This document shows, one piece after another, positions 23,827 through 35,380 of a stretch of 64,000 bases of DNA (position 1 is the first letter of the stretch; every line of letters starts with the position of its first letter). The position numbers and the translations under genes are program-made. The DNA lies in assembly GCA_029204225.1 (NCBI GenBank), contig CM055110.1:32238299-32302298 (forward strand), written 5' to 3'. The notes under the pieces were generated by a model that saw only the letters and a program-made list of their open reading frames with translations, did no database searches and had not been told where the DNA came from. This DNA is from Diphasiastrum complanatum (lineage: Eukaryota > Streptophyta > Lycopodiopsida > Lycopodiales > Lycopodiaceae).

Positions 23827-24545
23827 GAATTTCACACGTGTGGACTGTCCACTACATGTACTTGTGATCTCCTAAGGTGTGTAGATGCACCAAGATCAAG
23901 ACTAGATTGAGATTCAAGATCAATCTTGTATCCTATGGCAAAAACACACTACTACATGCATTCAATCACTTCCAACTCTCACTCACGTGTGGGAAGTATT
24001 CAAAAAATAATCTAAGTAAAAACCAGCTTCTCTCCTCGAGTAGAGAGAGAAAATGCATCATGAGCTCTCGGGTAGAGAGAGAAAGCTAGAAATTCAATAA
24101 CTCACAAAATCCATGAAATCACCAAATTAATTAGCTTCAAAATGAGGAGTACAATGATACTAGTAGGTCCACAAGCTACCACTATGCTTAACTATGATTG
24201 GACCATATTTTGTCACCTCTTGATCCTATTGGATCATTGATCTATGCACCTCTTAATTCTATTGGACTATATTCAAGCACACCTCAATTTCCTATTGGAC
24301 CTCACAAGGTTCCACCTCTAAATCCTATTGGACCTCTTGGAATTCATCAAACAAAAACTTTACACTTGTCTACACTCTAATTAGCAAGTGTTTAAGCTCA
24401 ATAGTGGCATTACAAGTGGAATTGCATAATTTGCCATCTATGCCAAATTTATTCCTATCAACATCCTACACCTAGATGCTTGATGTAAAAAAAAAAACAT
24501 AAGACCCCTATATCTAACATAGATAATCTTTTTCAATTCTTCACA
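23823..24545 (-). repeat. 3' LTR of copia element G (about 720 bp)
   Basis: On the plus strand it runs from TGTGTTGAATTTCACAC to AATTCTTCACA, followed by the polypurine-tract complement CTCCTCCTCAAAA. CACACGTGTG lies at 23833-23842. It abuts the RT of element H on the left, which suggests G inserted into H or that they recombined. Confidence 0.65.
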
Positions 24546-24563
24546 CTCCTCCTCAAAAATTAT

Positions 24564-25866
24564 CTATGAAGATTTGAGCATTGATCTTGATATAACTCCA
24601 AGATTAGATCTATGCTTGATGAAAGCATTTTTGCTCAAAGGCGTGGTGAGTAGATCGACAATACAAGAGGACGAGTTGACATGCTCCAAATAGATTTCTC
24701 CTCCAATAAGCTTTTCTCTCACAAAATGGTGTGCCACTTCTATGTGCTTTCTTCTTGCATGAAATATAGGATTATTGGCAAGAGCTTGGGCCGAGATGTT
24801 ATCACACTTGATCATTGGTAGATCATCCTCCTTGATGCACTTTAGTTCCATTAATAACCTCTTGATCCAAAGCACTTCTTTGGTAGTTGTAGTGAGTGCT
24901 TTGTACTCGGCCTCACATGAAGAGAGAAATATAGTATCTTGCTTTTTGGAAAGCCAAGATATTAGATTGCCTCCAAGAAAGATAGTGTATGCACTAATAG
25001 ACTTTCGATCCATCTTGTCACTTGCAAAGTCCGAATCCGAGTAGCCAATAATGGATAGATCTTCACTTTTATAGAGTAGACCATAATCACAAGATGAAGA
25101 TACATATCTTAGAATCCTCTTGGCTATCTTCCAATGATGGATCTTAGGATCTTGCATAAATTGACTCAATTTGTGCACACAAAAACTAAGATCGGGCCTA
25201 GTAATGGTAAGCCAAATCAAGGAGCCTACAAGACTCCTAAAAAGTGTGATGTCCTCAAAGGATCTTTCATCACCTTTATTAGGATCTTTTACAATTTGCT
25301 CCATTGGAGTATCTATGCTCTTAGAATTTTCCATATGGAATTTTTTCAACATAGAGTGAGCATATCTAGATTGGCATATAAAGACATGATTTTCATAAAA
25401 ATCAATTTCTAGGCCTAGGATGTAATGTATCTCTCCTAGATCTTGCATTTTAAACTCACATCCAAGTGCTAGATTGGTTTCATCAACTAGCTTGATACAA
25501 CTTCCACAAAGAATAATGTCATCAACATAAATTAGAAGAATGACAATATTGCTATCAACAAACTTTAGATACATGGAAGGATCATAGTCACTAAGAGTAA
25601 ATCCTAGTGAGATAAGAAAAGAATTAAGTCTTGAATACCATGATCTTGGTGCTTGCTTGAGTCCATAAAGACTTTTGAAGAGCAAGCACACTTTGGACTC
25701 ATCCTTGATGAATCCTTGAGGTTGTTCCATATAGATCTCCTCCTCAAGATAACCATTTAGAAAAGCATTGGATACATCTGATTGGAACACTTTCCACTTG
25801 AAAAAACAAGCAAGAGAAATAAGAATTCTTATTGTCACCATCTTTGCAATGGGTGCAAAGGTCTCC
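24564..25866 (-). CDS. Ty1/copia reverse transcriptase-RNase H, uninterrupted (element G, 5'-truncated)
   Basis: The best-preserved copia pol end in the window: about 430 codons without stop. The open frame extends to 25934, but its first ~22 residues come from antisense reading of the abutting element C. True homology starts at METFAPIAKMVTIR. RT motif A is SDVSNAFLNGYLEEEIYM; KSLYGLKQAPRSWYSRL follows; motif C is LIYVDDIILCG. Then MQDLGEIHYILGLEIDF. RNase H shows YSDSDFASDKMDRKS, SSCEAEYKALTTTTKE, KCDNISAQALANN and KHIEVAHHFVREKL, so all acidic residues and the His are present. Integrase, protease and gag are absent, so the element cannot act alone. Polypurine tract and 3' LTR follow directly. 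Confidence 0.92.
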
Positions 25867-27288
25867 ATGGATACAAGCCATGAATGAGGAGATGGAATCC
25901 AAGAGGAAGAATCAGGTATGGACGTTGCAGCCATTACTATACAAGCGAAAGACTGTAAAATGCAAGTGGGTATACAAGCTGAAGTATGGACCGAATGGAG
26001 ATATTTCTAAATATAAAGCCAGACTTGTAGCAAAGGGATTTTTTCAAAGGTATGGTATTGACTATGCTGAGACCTTCTCTCCTGTCGTGAAACGTTCGTC
26101 CCTACGTCAACTGTTTGCATATGCAGCTGCTTATGATCTAAGGATTCATGTCAAGGACGAGAAAACAACGTTTTTGCATGGTGAGCTAGATGAAGAAGTC
26201 TGCATGGATCAACCGCCAAGCTACATTTCAAATTCACTTCCCACTTATGCATGTAGAATGCACATGAGTATCTATGGTCTGAAGCAATCAGTGCGACAAT
26301 GGTATAAGAGGAAAGATTAATGGGATTCAAGCCACTAATGGCTGATTCCAATGTTTATGTAAGAATTATAGATGGGAAGATCATCATTGTAGCTGTATAT
26401 GTGGACGACACTTTGATATTCTGCAAAAGTGAAGAACTTATTGGACTATGAGGGAGGTAAATTGTACCTTCATTAGTCCAGATATATCCAAAAAATCCTA
26501 GAAGATTTCGGGATGCTGAGTTGCAAAAGAACAAATACTCCAATGCTTGCAGGATCAGTCGTGACGAATGAAGATTGTTCGAAGACTTAAGAAAAAAGAG
26601 AATTGATGCATCTTACACCATACAGGAAGCTGATCGGATTGCTGATGTACCTTGTAGATAACACACGTCCTGACATTGCTTATGTCATGTTCAGGATAAG
26701 CCAATTCTATATGAATCCAGGCTCAACTCATTGTAAGATTGCGAAACGAATTTTGCAATACCTTCAATTAACGAAAGATATTTTTTTGTGTTATTCTCGT
26801 GATGCAGGGTTCCAGATGCATTCCTACAGTGATGCTAGCTGGGCATCTCTCAAGGACAACTGCAAAAGTGTCTCAGGAGGATACACCATCGCGTCAGGAA
26901 CAGCCATTCTCTGGGTCAGCAAGAAGCAAACCATTGTGGCTCAGTCATCCTACGAAGTAGAGTACATTGCAGCAACAAAGATGGCTAATAAAATCATTTG
27001 GCTCAAACAATTCCTTGACGAATTGGGCAAAACAAGGAATGAGCCTTTGATTTTGCAGATGGACAATACATCTGACAAAGGATCTTGTGTTTCACTCAAA
27101 AACAAAACACATCACAATCAAGTATCACTTGATAAGGGATCTGATCGAGAAGAAGATACTGCAGACTATTTTCATTGGAACAAAGGAAATGGTGGCTAGC
27201 ATTTTTACAAAGGCCTTAGACAAATGTTTGTTCAAGAAACAGAGGAGCAGTCTTGGAGTCATCAAGCTACCATGCTTTAAGAGGGAGC
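25867..27288 (+). pseudogene. Ty1/copia reverse transcriptase and RNase H (element C), frameshifted
   Basis: Begins abruptly head-to-head with element G at about 25866 with WIQAMNEEMESKRKNQVW. RT continues CKWVYKLKYGPNGDISKYKARLVAKGF and motif A KDEKTTFLHGELDEE, then a stop near 26318. Motif C YVDDTLIF is found in another frame near 26400. RNase H is in the frame 26603-27199 (YRKLIGLLMYLVDNTRPDIAY, YSDASWASLKDN, SSYEVEYIAATK, QMDNTSDK). Its end is shifted into the frame of 27087-27341 (KTKHITIKYHLIRDL, ASIFTKALDKC). The polypurine tract AAGAGGGAGC (about 27279-27288) follows and LTR1 starts at 27289. A different subfamily from elements D, G and H. Confidence 0.88.
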
Positions 27289-27966
27289 TGAAGAAACAAA
27301 ACGTTTCTATTACCAAAGCTTTGCTAGTTTTCAGCTCTTAGTTTGACGAAAAGACACAAAGCAAAAATGTTTGCGAACATCCTGACGAAAAGACACGAAC
27401 GTGAAATGTTTGTGAAAGAAAAATGTTCGTGATACAACATGAAAAACTCAGATGATGTGAAAGTCAAACGACTCGAAGCGACACAAAAATCTTCGCGACA
27501 TCTTTTGACCTTCACTCTCCAAAGGATCATGAAGATCATGCAAGTACCATGAAGTACAAAAAATTCTGATCTGATATGATGACGTCAGAGGAAGAACGTT
27601 AGGACGGGCCTAATCCACCTCTCTTGTAATCCATGATTAGTGATAGATTATTTAATATATCTAATTAGATATGCTACTCTGAATGTATGCAATTACTAGA
27701 TGTATAAAATACATACAGTAGTAGATAGAAAATATACAGAATAGAAGTCCGCCTGTGAGTGAGACAATTTTGTAAGCAGAATCTATAGAGATCCAAGAAG
27801 TCCACTAGTAAGCGAGACACTATTCGTGAGAGAACACTATTCTCTCTCACGCCAATGCATTGTGTGGGTCTGTCATACAACCCTCAAAATCAAGATGATC
27901 AATAGATGATACTATAGCTATTACGCACATATCACTCTCAATTTTGTCTGATCTTGAATGAACTAC
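27289..27966 (+). repeat. LTR1, copy C (678 bp)
   Basis: Starts TGAAGAAACAAAACG just after the polypurine tract AAGAGGGAGC. TATAAAA is at 27703-27709. It matches 1646-2290 and, inverted, 5044-5719. It sits between the pol end of one copy and gag of the next, a tandem arrangement sharing one LTR. The 3' limit is set from the inverted copy. Confidence 0.75.
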
Positions 27967-28341
27967 TGTCTGCTATCGCATGTGTATCTCACTCACTTGT
28001 TTTATCAATTTCGCACACTGGTTCAGTTTTGTTGAATGTTGTATTAATCTATAACGTAGATCAACAGTGCCTGTCTACTTTCTGGAGGATTGTAGGAATG
28101 ATATAGCAGGCAGTGACCAGCAATCATATCTGAAATACATCCAAATTATTTTCATTCACGATTAATTTGATTTCGCTTTAGCAATGTCAATATCAGACTC
28201 CTTCAAGTTTCGCTTCGTTTCACCTAGTTTTGCTTCGTTTCGTTTCGTTTCAGAGCTTGATTGATATTTGCAATTTGCGTTCCATCATTATTTTTTGCAT
28301 CACTTCACACTCAAGATGTGAAATGGTAATTCACTTCAGAA

Positions 28342-29326
28342 TCACGTTAACCAGTTTAACAACCTCTTGCAATAGATGGCAAATGTCGGATCAACCATCG
28401 ACAATCAAGACGCAATTATGAAATTGCTATCAGGCTTGCCTTCTACATATGAAAACTAGGTGATGATCATATCGACACACTCAAATTTAACTCTCACTAG
28501 AGTTATTACTATGTTGTTGCAAGAAGATAATCGAAGAAGTCAAGACACCTCTTCGACTTCATCATCTCATGCTCTATATGTCAATAAAGGTTCTAAGCGA
28601 CAGAAGAAGAAAAGCTCTAAGCAGTCCACATCGAATCAGAAGCCGACACAGAGTCAAGAGCAATTATTAAATCCACAGTCAAAGAAGAAGAAGTTCTATA
28701 AGTATTGCAAGTGAAGTAATCATGAGATTCAGGGTTGCAGAACTCTAAAAGAAAAGAATGCCAATAACCAACCAGATCAATAGGCGAATGTAGTCGTAGT
28801 ATCATCTCAATCTCCTACAATCAACATGGACGAAGGAGCGTTTATGATCAAAGACCAAAGGACGCAAGTTGATAATTTTTTGTTTCTAGATTCGGGAGCT
28901 ACTCAATATATGACCAATCATCGTGAGCATTTTCACTCCTATATGCCTTGCAGTACAAAGAAATTAGTTCATGTTGGTGGCGATAGCACACATACTATCA
29001 AAGGTGAAGGCACTATAAGATTGAAGCTCCAACATGATCAAATCAAACCACTATCAAATGTTTTGTATGTACCTAAACTCTCTATGAATCTATTATCAAT
29101 AAGTAGAATTACTGATTTAGGTCATAGGGTAGAGTTTGAGTCTGATCAGTACCAAATTATCGATAGGACAAGTAAGATCCTTGCACTCAGCAAGAGGCAT
29201 GGATACTTATATAGACTGACTCATTGTTATTCCGATAGAAGCCAAGCCTTGAAGACCTCTGTTCTTGTCAATAAGGCATTACTTTGGCATTATAGATTAG
29301 GACACTTGAATCATACATCTTGTTAG
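28342..29326 (+). pseudogene. Ty1/copia gag, protease and GAG-pre-integrase start, copy C
   Basis: Near-identical to 2641-3627, including the same in-frame TAG, TAG, TGA and TAG stops and the same end at LGHLNHTSC. The protease motif DSGATQYMTNHR lies at about 28890. A few substitutions distinguish the copies (for example LSNPQ versus LLNPQ and YVGG versus HVGG). Shared inactivating stops show that the duplication happened after the element was already dead. Confidence 0.85.
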
Positions 29327-29497
29327 ATTTGACAATTTTCACCTTGATTAAGTTATTTGCTTGATATGTATGTGGATCCACATGTGTGAAAATGCATGTG
29401 CAAAGTTCAGATCCATTGTAGATAGCTTTCATATGAGACAAATTCCAAATCTCCTGTTTTCTACGAGGTTAAAAGCATGGTTTGGTGGTGGACTTTC
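29327..29497. other. Junction DNA between copia gag-protease and LTR2, copy C
   Basis: No gene; corresponds to 3628-3818 with a short deletion between CACACGTGTGA-like repeats. Confidence 0.6.
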
Positions 29498-30059
29498 TGT
29501 CATGTGCTGCATGTAATTAGCCCATGAGCTTACTAATGAATTGCCAAATATAGCCATGGAGCTAAATTAGATTAGAACTAGTCAATAGGACATTTAAGAA
29601 AGTGGTTCGAACAACCTCGCTAGAATTGAGAATAGCGGAATTGTAATAATGGTTGTAAGGCCCAATTTAGCTAAATAGGGCCCCAAAATTATAGTAGATG
29701 CACAAATAACCACTATAAATAGCTGAGATCATGCTAAATTTGGAGGCTATTGTTCATTTTGTAATTTTGAGTTTTAAGAGATCTTGGAGCTTCTCTTGGA
29801 GAGCTTTCTTGATAGAGAAAATGGTTCATGTGCTTAGAATCACATGAGAGCTATGATCATGCTCTAGAGTCTGGCCCTATCTTGTGAATGATCAATAATC
29901 ATGAATAAAGATACCTTACTTTGCCTATTTTGGTGAAGTTTTGCTACTTTTAGCTATCTTCTTGATTTTTAACTAGTTTCTTGATTTCTTGCATTTCCAT
30001 TGTGATTTGATGTTTAATAAATGGATTAGATGTTTAAATGCTAAGTTTGGCACATGACA
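29498..30059 (+). repeat. LTR2, copy C: 5' LTR of a 5.5-kb element (562 bp)
   Basis: Perfect 10-bp inverted ends, TGTCATGTGC and GCACATGACA. Same length as 3819-4380. The first 51 bp are repeated at 34974-35024 behind a polypurine tract, which defines the element 29498-35024. Confidence 0.9.
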
Positions 30060-30063
30060 ATTT

Positions 30064-30075
30064 TGGTATCAGAGC
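30064..30075 (+). promoter_or_regulatory. Primer-binding site of the LTR2 element
   Basis: TGGTATCAGAGC, exact complement of the initiator tRNA-Met 3' end minus CCA context, 4 bp after the LTR. Confidence 0.93.
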
Positions 30076-30735
30076 ATTAGATCCTTTCTCCATCAGATTT
30101 GGTGGATTTTGTTAAATTTGGTTGAGTTTCTTGTTTAAGCTTTCTTGACTTTTCAATTTCCAACAATATTTGATTCAGTTATTGACTATCTAATTCTCGT
30201 CTTTTGTGTAGTTCCTTGTTGTAGATCAATAGACCTCTCTTTTAGCTTTCTGAAGGTACTGAGATTTCCTGATTTGGAGCTATAATGGCCAAGTTATGGC
30301 CATTTTAGTGTTTTCTTTCCAATTTTAGCTATTTGTAGTTTTTTGCAGTCTATTTTTCCCATTTTGGCTGAATTTTTGGCCAAACTTTCTAACTGTAATT
30401 TTGTAAGATTGTAGATCTCATCTTAGCTTGAATCTGAGCCACTTTGCAGCCAATTTGGTTGAAAATTGAGGGAGATATGACAAATCTTGTGGAAGAGGTC
30501 AAATTCTAATTTGAGTAGAGAATCTGGGAGAGAAGCACTTCAATTCTTCATTCTTGAAGATTTACTTCCTTGTAAATTTTTTTCCCATTTCTTCATTTTG
30601 AAAAATTTGGCAACTCATTTAAAAAAAAAACCAGCCCTAACCCCGAAGGCGTAACCTAACCTACCCTAACCCTAAAGCCCGAACCTAAATCTACTCTCTC
30701 TTCACGCTAGTTCTCTCTCTCTCCACGCCATCATT
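30076..30735 (+). mobile_element. Leader of the LTR2 element
   Basis: Non-coding, nearly identical to 4397-5035. Ends near the CCATCATT word at about 30728-30735, where ISWI-like sequence starts on the other strand. Confidence 0.75.
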
Positions 30736-30740
30736 CGGAC

Positions 30741-31147
30741 CTTCCTTTTCATATAGCTCTGTTAAACGTTGAACATTGAAGAACTGAAAATCATGCAATC
30801 GAGGCATGCGAGGAATTTGAGGCTCTCTTGGCTTTTAGCTGGACCTCCGGTGCGCATTGCTTGTTTAAAATAATCTGATTCAAAGTAATTGTGCTTCTGT
30901 TCACGCTTTGGCGGCTCAATCCAATTCTTTGCAATCATCTTTTTCAGGTTCAACTTCCCTTCCTCCTTTTCATCTTTATCATCAAAGTCATAAAAACCAG
31001 CAGCATCATCCATCTTGAATTTGATGGCATGCTCAGTAAACTACCTCATTTTATCGTCAAGCTCAGCTATGGCTTCTTCTCCTTTTGCAATTATTCAGTC
31101 AATGTTTTCATCTATGATTGTGCTATCTTTTGAACTGAAGACCATCA
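30741..31147 (-). pseudogene. ISWI-type chromatin remodeler fragment (between helicase core and HAND domain)
   Basis: ISWI ATPases (plant CHR11/CHR17 type) slide nucleosomes. From 31147 downward the minus strand reads MVFSSKDSTIIDENID, stop (Arg in the family), IIAKGEEAIAELDDKM, stop (Lys in the family), FKMDDAAGFYDFDDKDE, NWIEPPKREQKHNY and SDYFKQAMRTGGPAK. A one-base shift near 30830 follows. It then continues PQIPRMPRLHDFQFFNVQRL and TELYEKE to about 30741. The stops are TGA 31095-31097 and TAG 31041-31043. About 135 codons of ISWI are present with no visible intron. Upstream (helicase) and downstream (SANT-SLIDE) parts are absent. It lies antisense inside the LTR2 element, right after the leader, so it looks like a captured host fragment, possibly from spliced RNA. 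Certainty about the family is high; about capture, moderate. Confidence 0.88.
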
Positions 31148-32656
31148 CTATGTTTTTTATTATTCTTTCATAGTTTGTAAGCTCTTTGTAGTGCTCCTTG
31201 TAGCATTGCATATCCATGAGCGCTGGCTCACTGCGTGTTACTGAGTGCTGATCCATGAGCGCTGGCTCAATGAGGTCACGAATTCTAGGCTCTGGCCATG
31301 CACGTACTTCTTCATTTGTCTCCAAAAGCTGCTCTGTCAGACTTCATCCATATCTTTTGAGAGCACTGGTTCGCAGGTGGTTCAACACATTCTAGGAACT
31401 CTGCATTGTCATGAATTGTCATGCATTATCTCTTACATCGGCTACATCATCTCTCTCTATGTGTCGGCTATATTCGGCTACATTCACCGTCGACTACATT
31501 CTCTCTCTATCTACATTCCCCGTCGTTGAGATCCTCTCTCTCTAAAAGAATGTCGGTTGAGATCCTCCCTCTCTAAAAAGCGTCGTTTGAGATTTTCTTT
31601 CTCTTACTTGCCCCTGTGCCCATGCTAACAGAATCTTCCTAGCACCCTACTTGCCCCTGTGCTCATGCTGCCAGAATTTTTCGAGCACCCCAACTGATCG
31701 CCCAAGTAACCAAGAAAAAAATTTGACGTCATTTTTAAGATTTCTATGGGTATCTTTCATCAATGATCCAATGCTCCAAAGAAACCAAACTTTTCTATAA
31801 AGGTCCCTTTCTAAGTTTGTAATTTCCCTGTTTTCGTGTAGCCTTAACTTTTGCATTTAACGTTCAGTGCATTAAGAACAAAAATTGCTCAGTTCACTGC
31901 GCTGAGTACAATGATCATCATTTCGTCATCATTATGTACTTCTTATTTTTAATTTTATTTTAGGACCCTTTGTCCTAAGTTGTTTACACCTTATGTTTTA
32001 TTCATTCAATTGACCATATCTCATACGTTTGAGCTTGGATTTCAGTGCCATAGAAAGCAAACTTCATTAGCTCAACAAGATTGTCAGTGTATAAGTCTTA
32101 TTGGAATCAAAATATTACATTTTTTAAAAATCCTATTTATTTGCTCTAATCGAAAAAACCATTAGAGGAGTTCTAAATCCAAAAAAGACCTTTGTAAAGA
32201 TTCTTTTTATATTTTTTCTCAAATTTTTCTTACACATGGACCAATCAAAACACTCAATTTTGAAATCTACGTAACATAACTTTTTTGAGTCCACATTTTG
32301 ATTCCACACTAAAAATGGCATAATTTTTAAGTGGTAAGTCCAAATTTAGCGGAGTTTGGTGCATTGGAAAGCACTCAACAAGAGCTTTCCGATGATATGT
32401 TATGTGACATACTTCTAAGCCTTAACAAAAAAGTTATGGCAAGTCAAAAGTATTAGTGTTACAATATTTTACTAATATAAAAGACATCTTGCACGAATTC
32501 TTAAAGGGTCTTTTGGGAGCTCAAATCTCCCCTAAGGTCATGCCTATTGTTACTGCTTAACTACACCTTGTTAAAACTAGTTTCCATTACATCTCCACAT
32601 TCTTCCCAAGATTGCAATCCACAGTTTCAAGATATAGTTATTCCACATCGACTCTA
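31148..32656. other. No recognisable gene; interior of the LTR2 element
   Basis: Contains two near-copies of TACTTGCCCCTGTGC(C/T)CATGCT (about 31608 and 31648) and repeated CTCTCTCTA/GTCG(G/T)TTGAGAT words (31430-31590). No family motif in any frame. Confidence 0.5.
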
Positions 32657-34584
32657 ATGGATTGGCATTATGAACAAGAGGATGACAATCAGTCATACTG
32701 TGATGACGATTGTGACAATGATGTGGGGGAATAGTGGAATCAAGGTGATGATTACATCGAAGATCATGATCAAGGTGACAACATCGCTGATGACAATCAG
32801 TATCAAGACCAGAATGATGATTTTGCTAATGATCATCAGTATCAGAACTACAACGACACTTCAGAACTTGACCATTACTTTGAAGATTTCAACAATGATT
32901 AGCAAAGTGAAGAACAACATGAACCAGTCATTGAAGATGGCTCTGCAGATGAAGCAGTTGAACCATGTGATGGTCAGGATGAACTAGAGTTCAATGATGG
33001 TGATAATCAGAATACGATCAATTCCAGTTTGAAGCGACAAGCATGGATGAGCAACAACAGGTGCAAAGTGGAACAGAATATCACTACGAGCCCATGGATC
33101 AATTCTATGATCTTGATGGACTCAAAAGACGATATCACCATGCTGTAGAACAAAATTTTGATCATAATGAAGATGATAATGTTGATTATGAGGCCCATGA
33201 AGATGCCAATGAAAGTGAAAAAATTGATGACAATGAAGGGTGTTCTCTCTATGCCACTACAGGTATGATTGGTCCTCTGATGGGTACATCATTTGCTTAT
33301 GCAAACGATTTTAAGGAGGGAAGGAATATTACTATGGCTAGTGGAGCGACAATTTCCAGTCCCTATGTCAATTTTGTGGGAAGTCTAATGCCATCAACTC
33401 AACAACAGTGGGTCAATATTCATGGAAGATCAAATAATAGCGTAGACCCTACTATCAGTAAAGTGAGCGGTGAAAAAAAAGAAATATTAGGTACACTTTT
33501 AACTGCCATATAGGATAGTACCGAACAAATGAAACAAACAGGACAACAATTACAAGAAAGGTCAGAGAGAAGATGGGAAGAAATGTACAACAAGATGGCT
33601 ACTCGTTTTGACTCTATCTTGCAATCGGCTGGTATTCCACAACATCCAATTGATATTCGAACTATGAATTCTGAATTGTGTACCACTATTGATGTCTATG
33701 GAACAACGCTTTCTCTAGTCCAAGGGCAAACTTCCAAGCCAAAGGTCGATCGAGATGTTTTGAGCAAACAAGATCATGAATCTTCTGATGAAGCTGATGA
33801 TTTCAAGGAAGAAAGCAAAATTCTTAATATCGATCTATCTTCCACGGAGACAATTCATTATCAGCAAAGCACCAATGGACAAGTGGATGAAGACCAACTT
33901 GAGAATCTAGATCAAGTCTTGTCCGATAGTTGTAATGATCAAGACCAAGGTCAAAATAAGGAGGTATACTATGAGTAGAACAAACTTCTACAACGACAGT
34001 TAAATTATGGAGTACAATTCGATTGCCAAGAATTATGCTCTACTCCACAAATCAGTGGTTACGACCATATTATTGATAATGATATATATGGAATTATTCC
34101 TGAACATGGATCAAGCGAGCGATATAACATTGATGCAAAATTCAAATACCAATATAGCAACGAGCTTTTTGATGATGAAATTGTTATCAACATTGCTTCA
34201 ATGAAGTCAATAATAAGAGATCCATCCAAAGATCTGAAGCAAACCTGCACCGAGCTACCAATCAATGAATCTAATGTGATATTGATGCAAGGAGTTGGTG
34301 CAAAATCTTTGAATATTCTGGCATTGGGAAATGTCATCAATTCTATCAACAAGGAAAATATGTTAACCTGGAAATTGAATTTAAAACCGTCAAATTCCTT
34401 GTGTACAGATGACCAAAAAGATCCCTACACTACATGTGATTTGATGAATCCGAATGTGGGATGCATGGTTTTAATAGCTACTCTAGAGTTACAAATGGAT
34501 ACCACTATGCTACATCAAGGAGCTATGCATAAGGTTAGAGCACTGGATGCAGTGACAAAAATAGACGCATCTGGAATTGGATAG
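32657..34584 (+). pseudogene. Unknown acidic protein frame interrupted by TAG codons, inside the LTR2 element
   Basis: I do not recognise this protein. A first frame from ATG 32657 is rich in Asp, Asn, Gln and Tyr (EDDNQSYCDDDCDND, YQDQNDDFANDHQYQNYND), with a TGA near 32729 and a stop near 32900. Around 33010 it passes to a second frame that stays open to TAG 34582, about 525 codons, broken only by TAG 33511-33513 and TAG 33976-33978. That frame holds an acidic part (HAVEQNFDHNEDDNVDYEAH), a Gln/Arg-rich likely coiled coil (QLQERSERRWEEMYNKMA) and a mixed C-terminal part (KSIIRDPSKDLKQTC). No zinc knuckle, protease, RT or integrase motif is seen. It occupies the place of gag/pol in the LTR2 element, so it could be a fast-evolving gag-like protein or a captured host gene. 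Confidence 0.55.
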
Positions 34585-34960
34585 CCCATCCAATCAAGGA
34601 AGATACTGAGGAAGAAGACTTTCAAATGTCTGTTGCTTGGATCCTGTCAACCCATGCAAAACTATTGCAACTTGAGGCTTTTCTGTTTTTCATCAATCTC
34701 TTCTTCAATGATCTTATCAAATCTATGGGATCAGTTGTAGATCAAAGGTTCTTTATGAAGAATTCTTGTTGCAACCTTGTTCTACGCTAAAAGTTGAGAC
34801 AACAAAATCTGATGGTAGATGGCTACTGAAAAGAATAATACAAGAAAAGATGTTTCTTACTCAGGTCGGCCAAATATCTTCGACTACCACCAACGGATTC
34901 ATGAAGCATGGCACCAACAAAAGAGCTACATGGTCTTCATTTTTGAGGGCAAAAATGCTT
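34585..34960 (+). other. Interior of the LTR2 element, no clear gene
   Basis: Short frames only; one (34766-34996) runs through the polypurine tract into the LTR and is unlikely to be real as it stands. Confidence 0.5.
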
Positions 34961-34973
34961 AAAGTAGGGGGAG
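34961..34973 (+). promoter_or_regulatory. Polypurine tract of the LTR2 element
   Basis: AAAGTAGGGGGAG directly precedes the LTR start TGTCATGTGCTGC, as expected for the plus-strand primer. Confidence 0.88.
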
Positions 34974-35024
34974 TGTCATGTGCTGCATGTAATTAGCCCA
35001 TGAGCTTACTAATGAATTGCCAAA
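34974..35024 (+). repeat. Truncated 3' LTR of the LTR2 element (51 bp)
   Basis: Identical to the first 51 bp of the 5' LTR at 29498, then homology stops at GCCAAA and unrelated DNA follows. The rest of the LTR (about 510 bp) is lost. Confidence 0.88.
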
Positions 35025-35380
35025 AGATCCATTTTAGAAGCCCATTGACAGCCGTAAAGCAAAGAGTTGATCATCTAGAGCACTGCCAAGCAGTATCCAG
35101 ATAATTACTTCTGTTAACATTGACAAGAGATTCTTGCGCTAACATTAGCGCCAAATGCCATTGATAGTCTTCTTGCATTTCGATCCATAGAACTCGTTTT
35201 ACCAGCCCATCTTTCAGTGTTCATTTTTGTTTGTGTTGTTTGCTCTCCTCAATTTCTATTTCCCACAAGCACGCATTTTATATTGTTTGTCAGATTATGA
35301 TTGCTTCAAATCTGTGCAAACTCACCCCAGCATTTTAGAAAACCCCACCATCGCACTGCCACTTTTTGACCGTCATTTTT
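35025..35380. other. No recognisable gene
   Basis: Sequence following the truncated LTR shows no open frame with family motifs. Confidence 0.5.
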
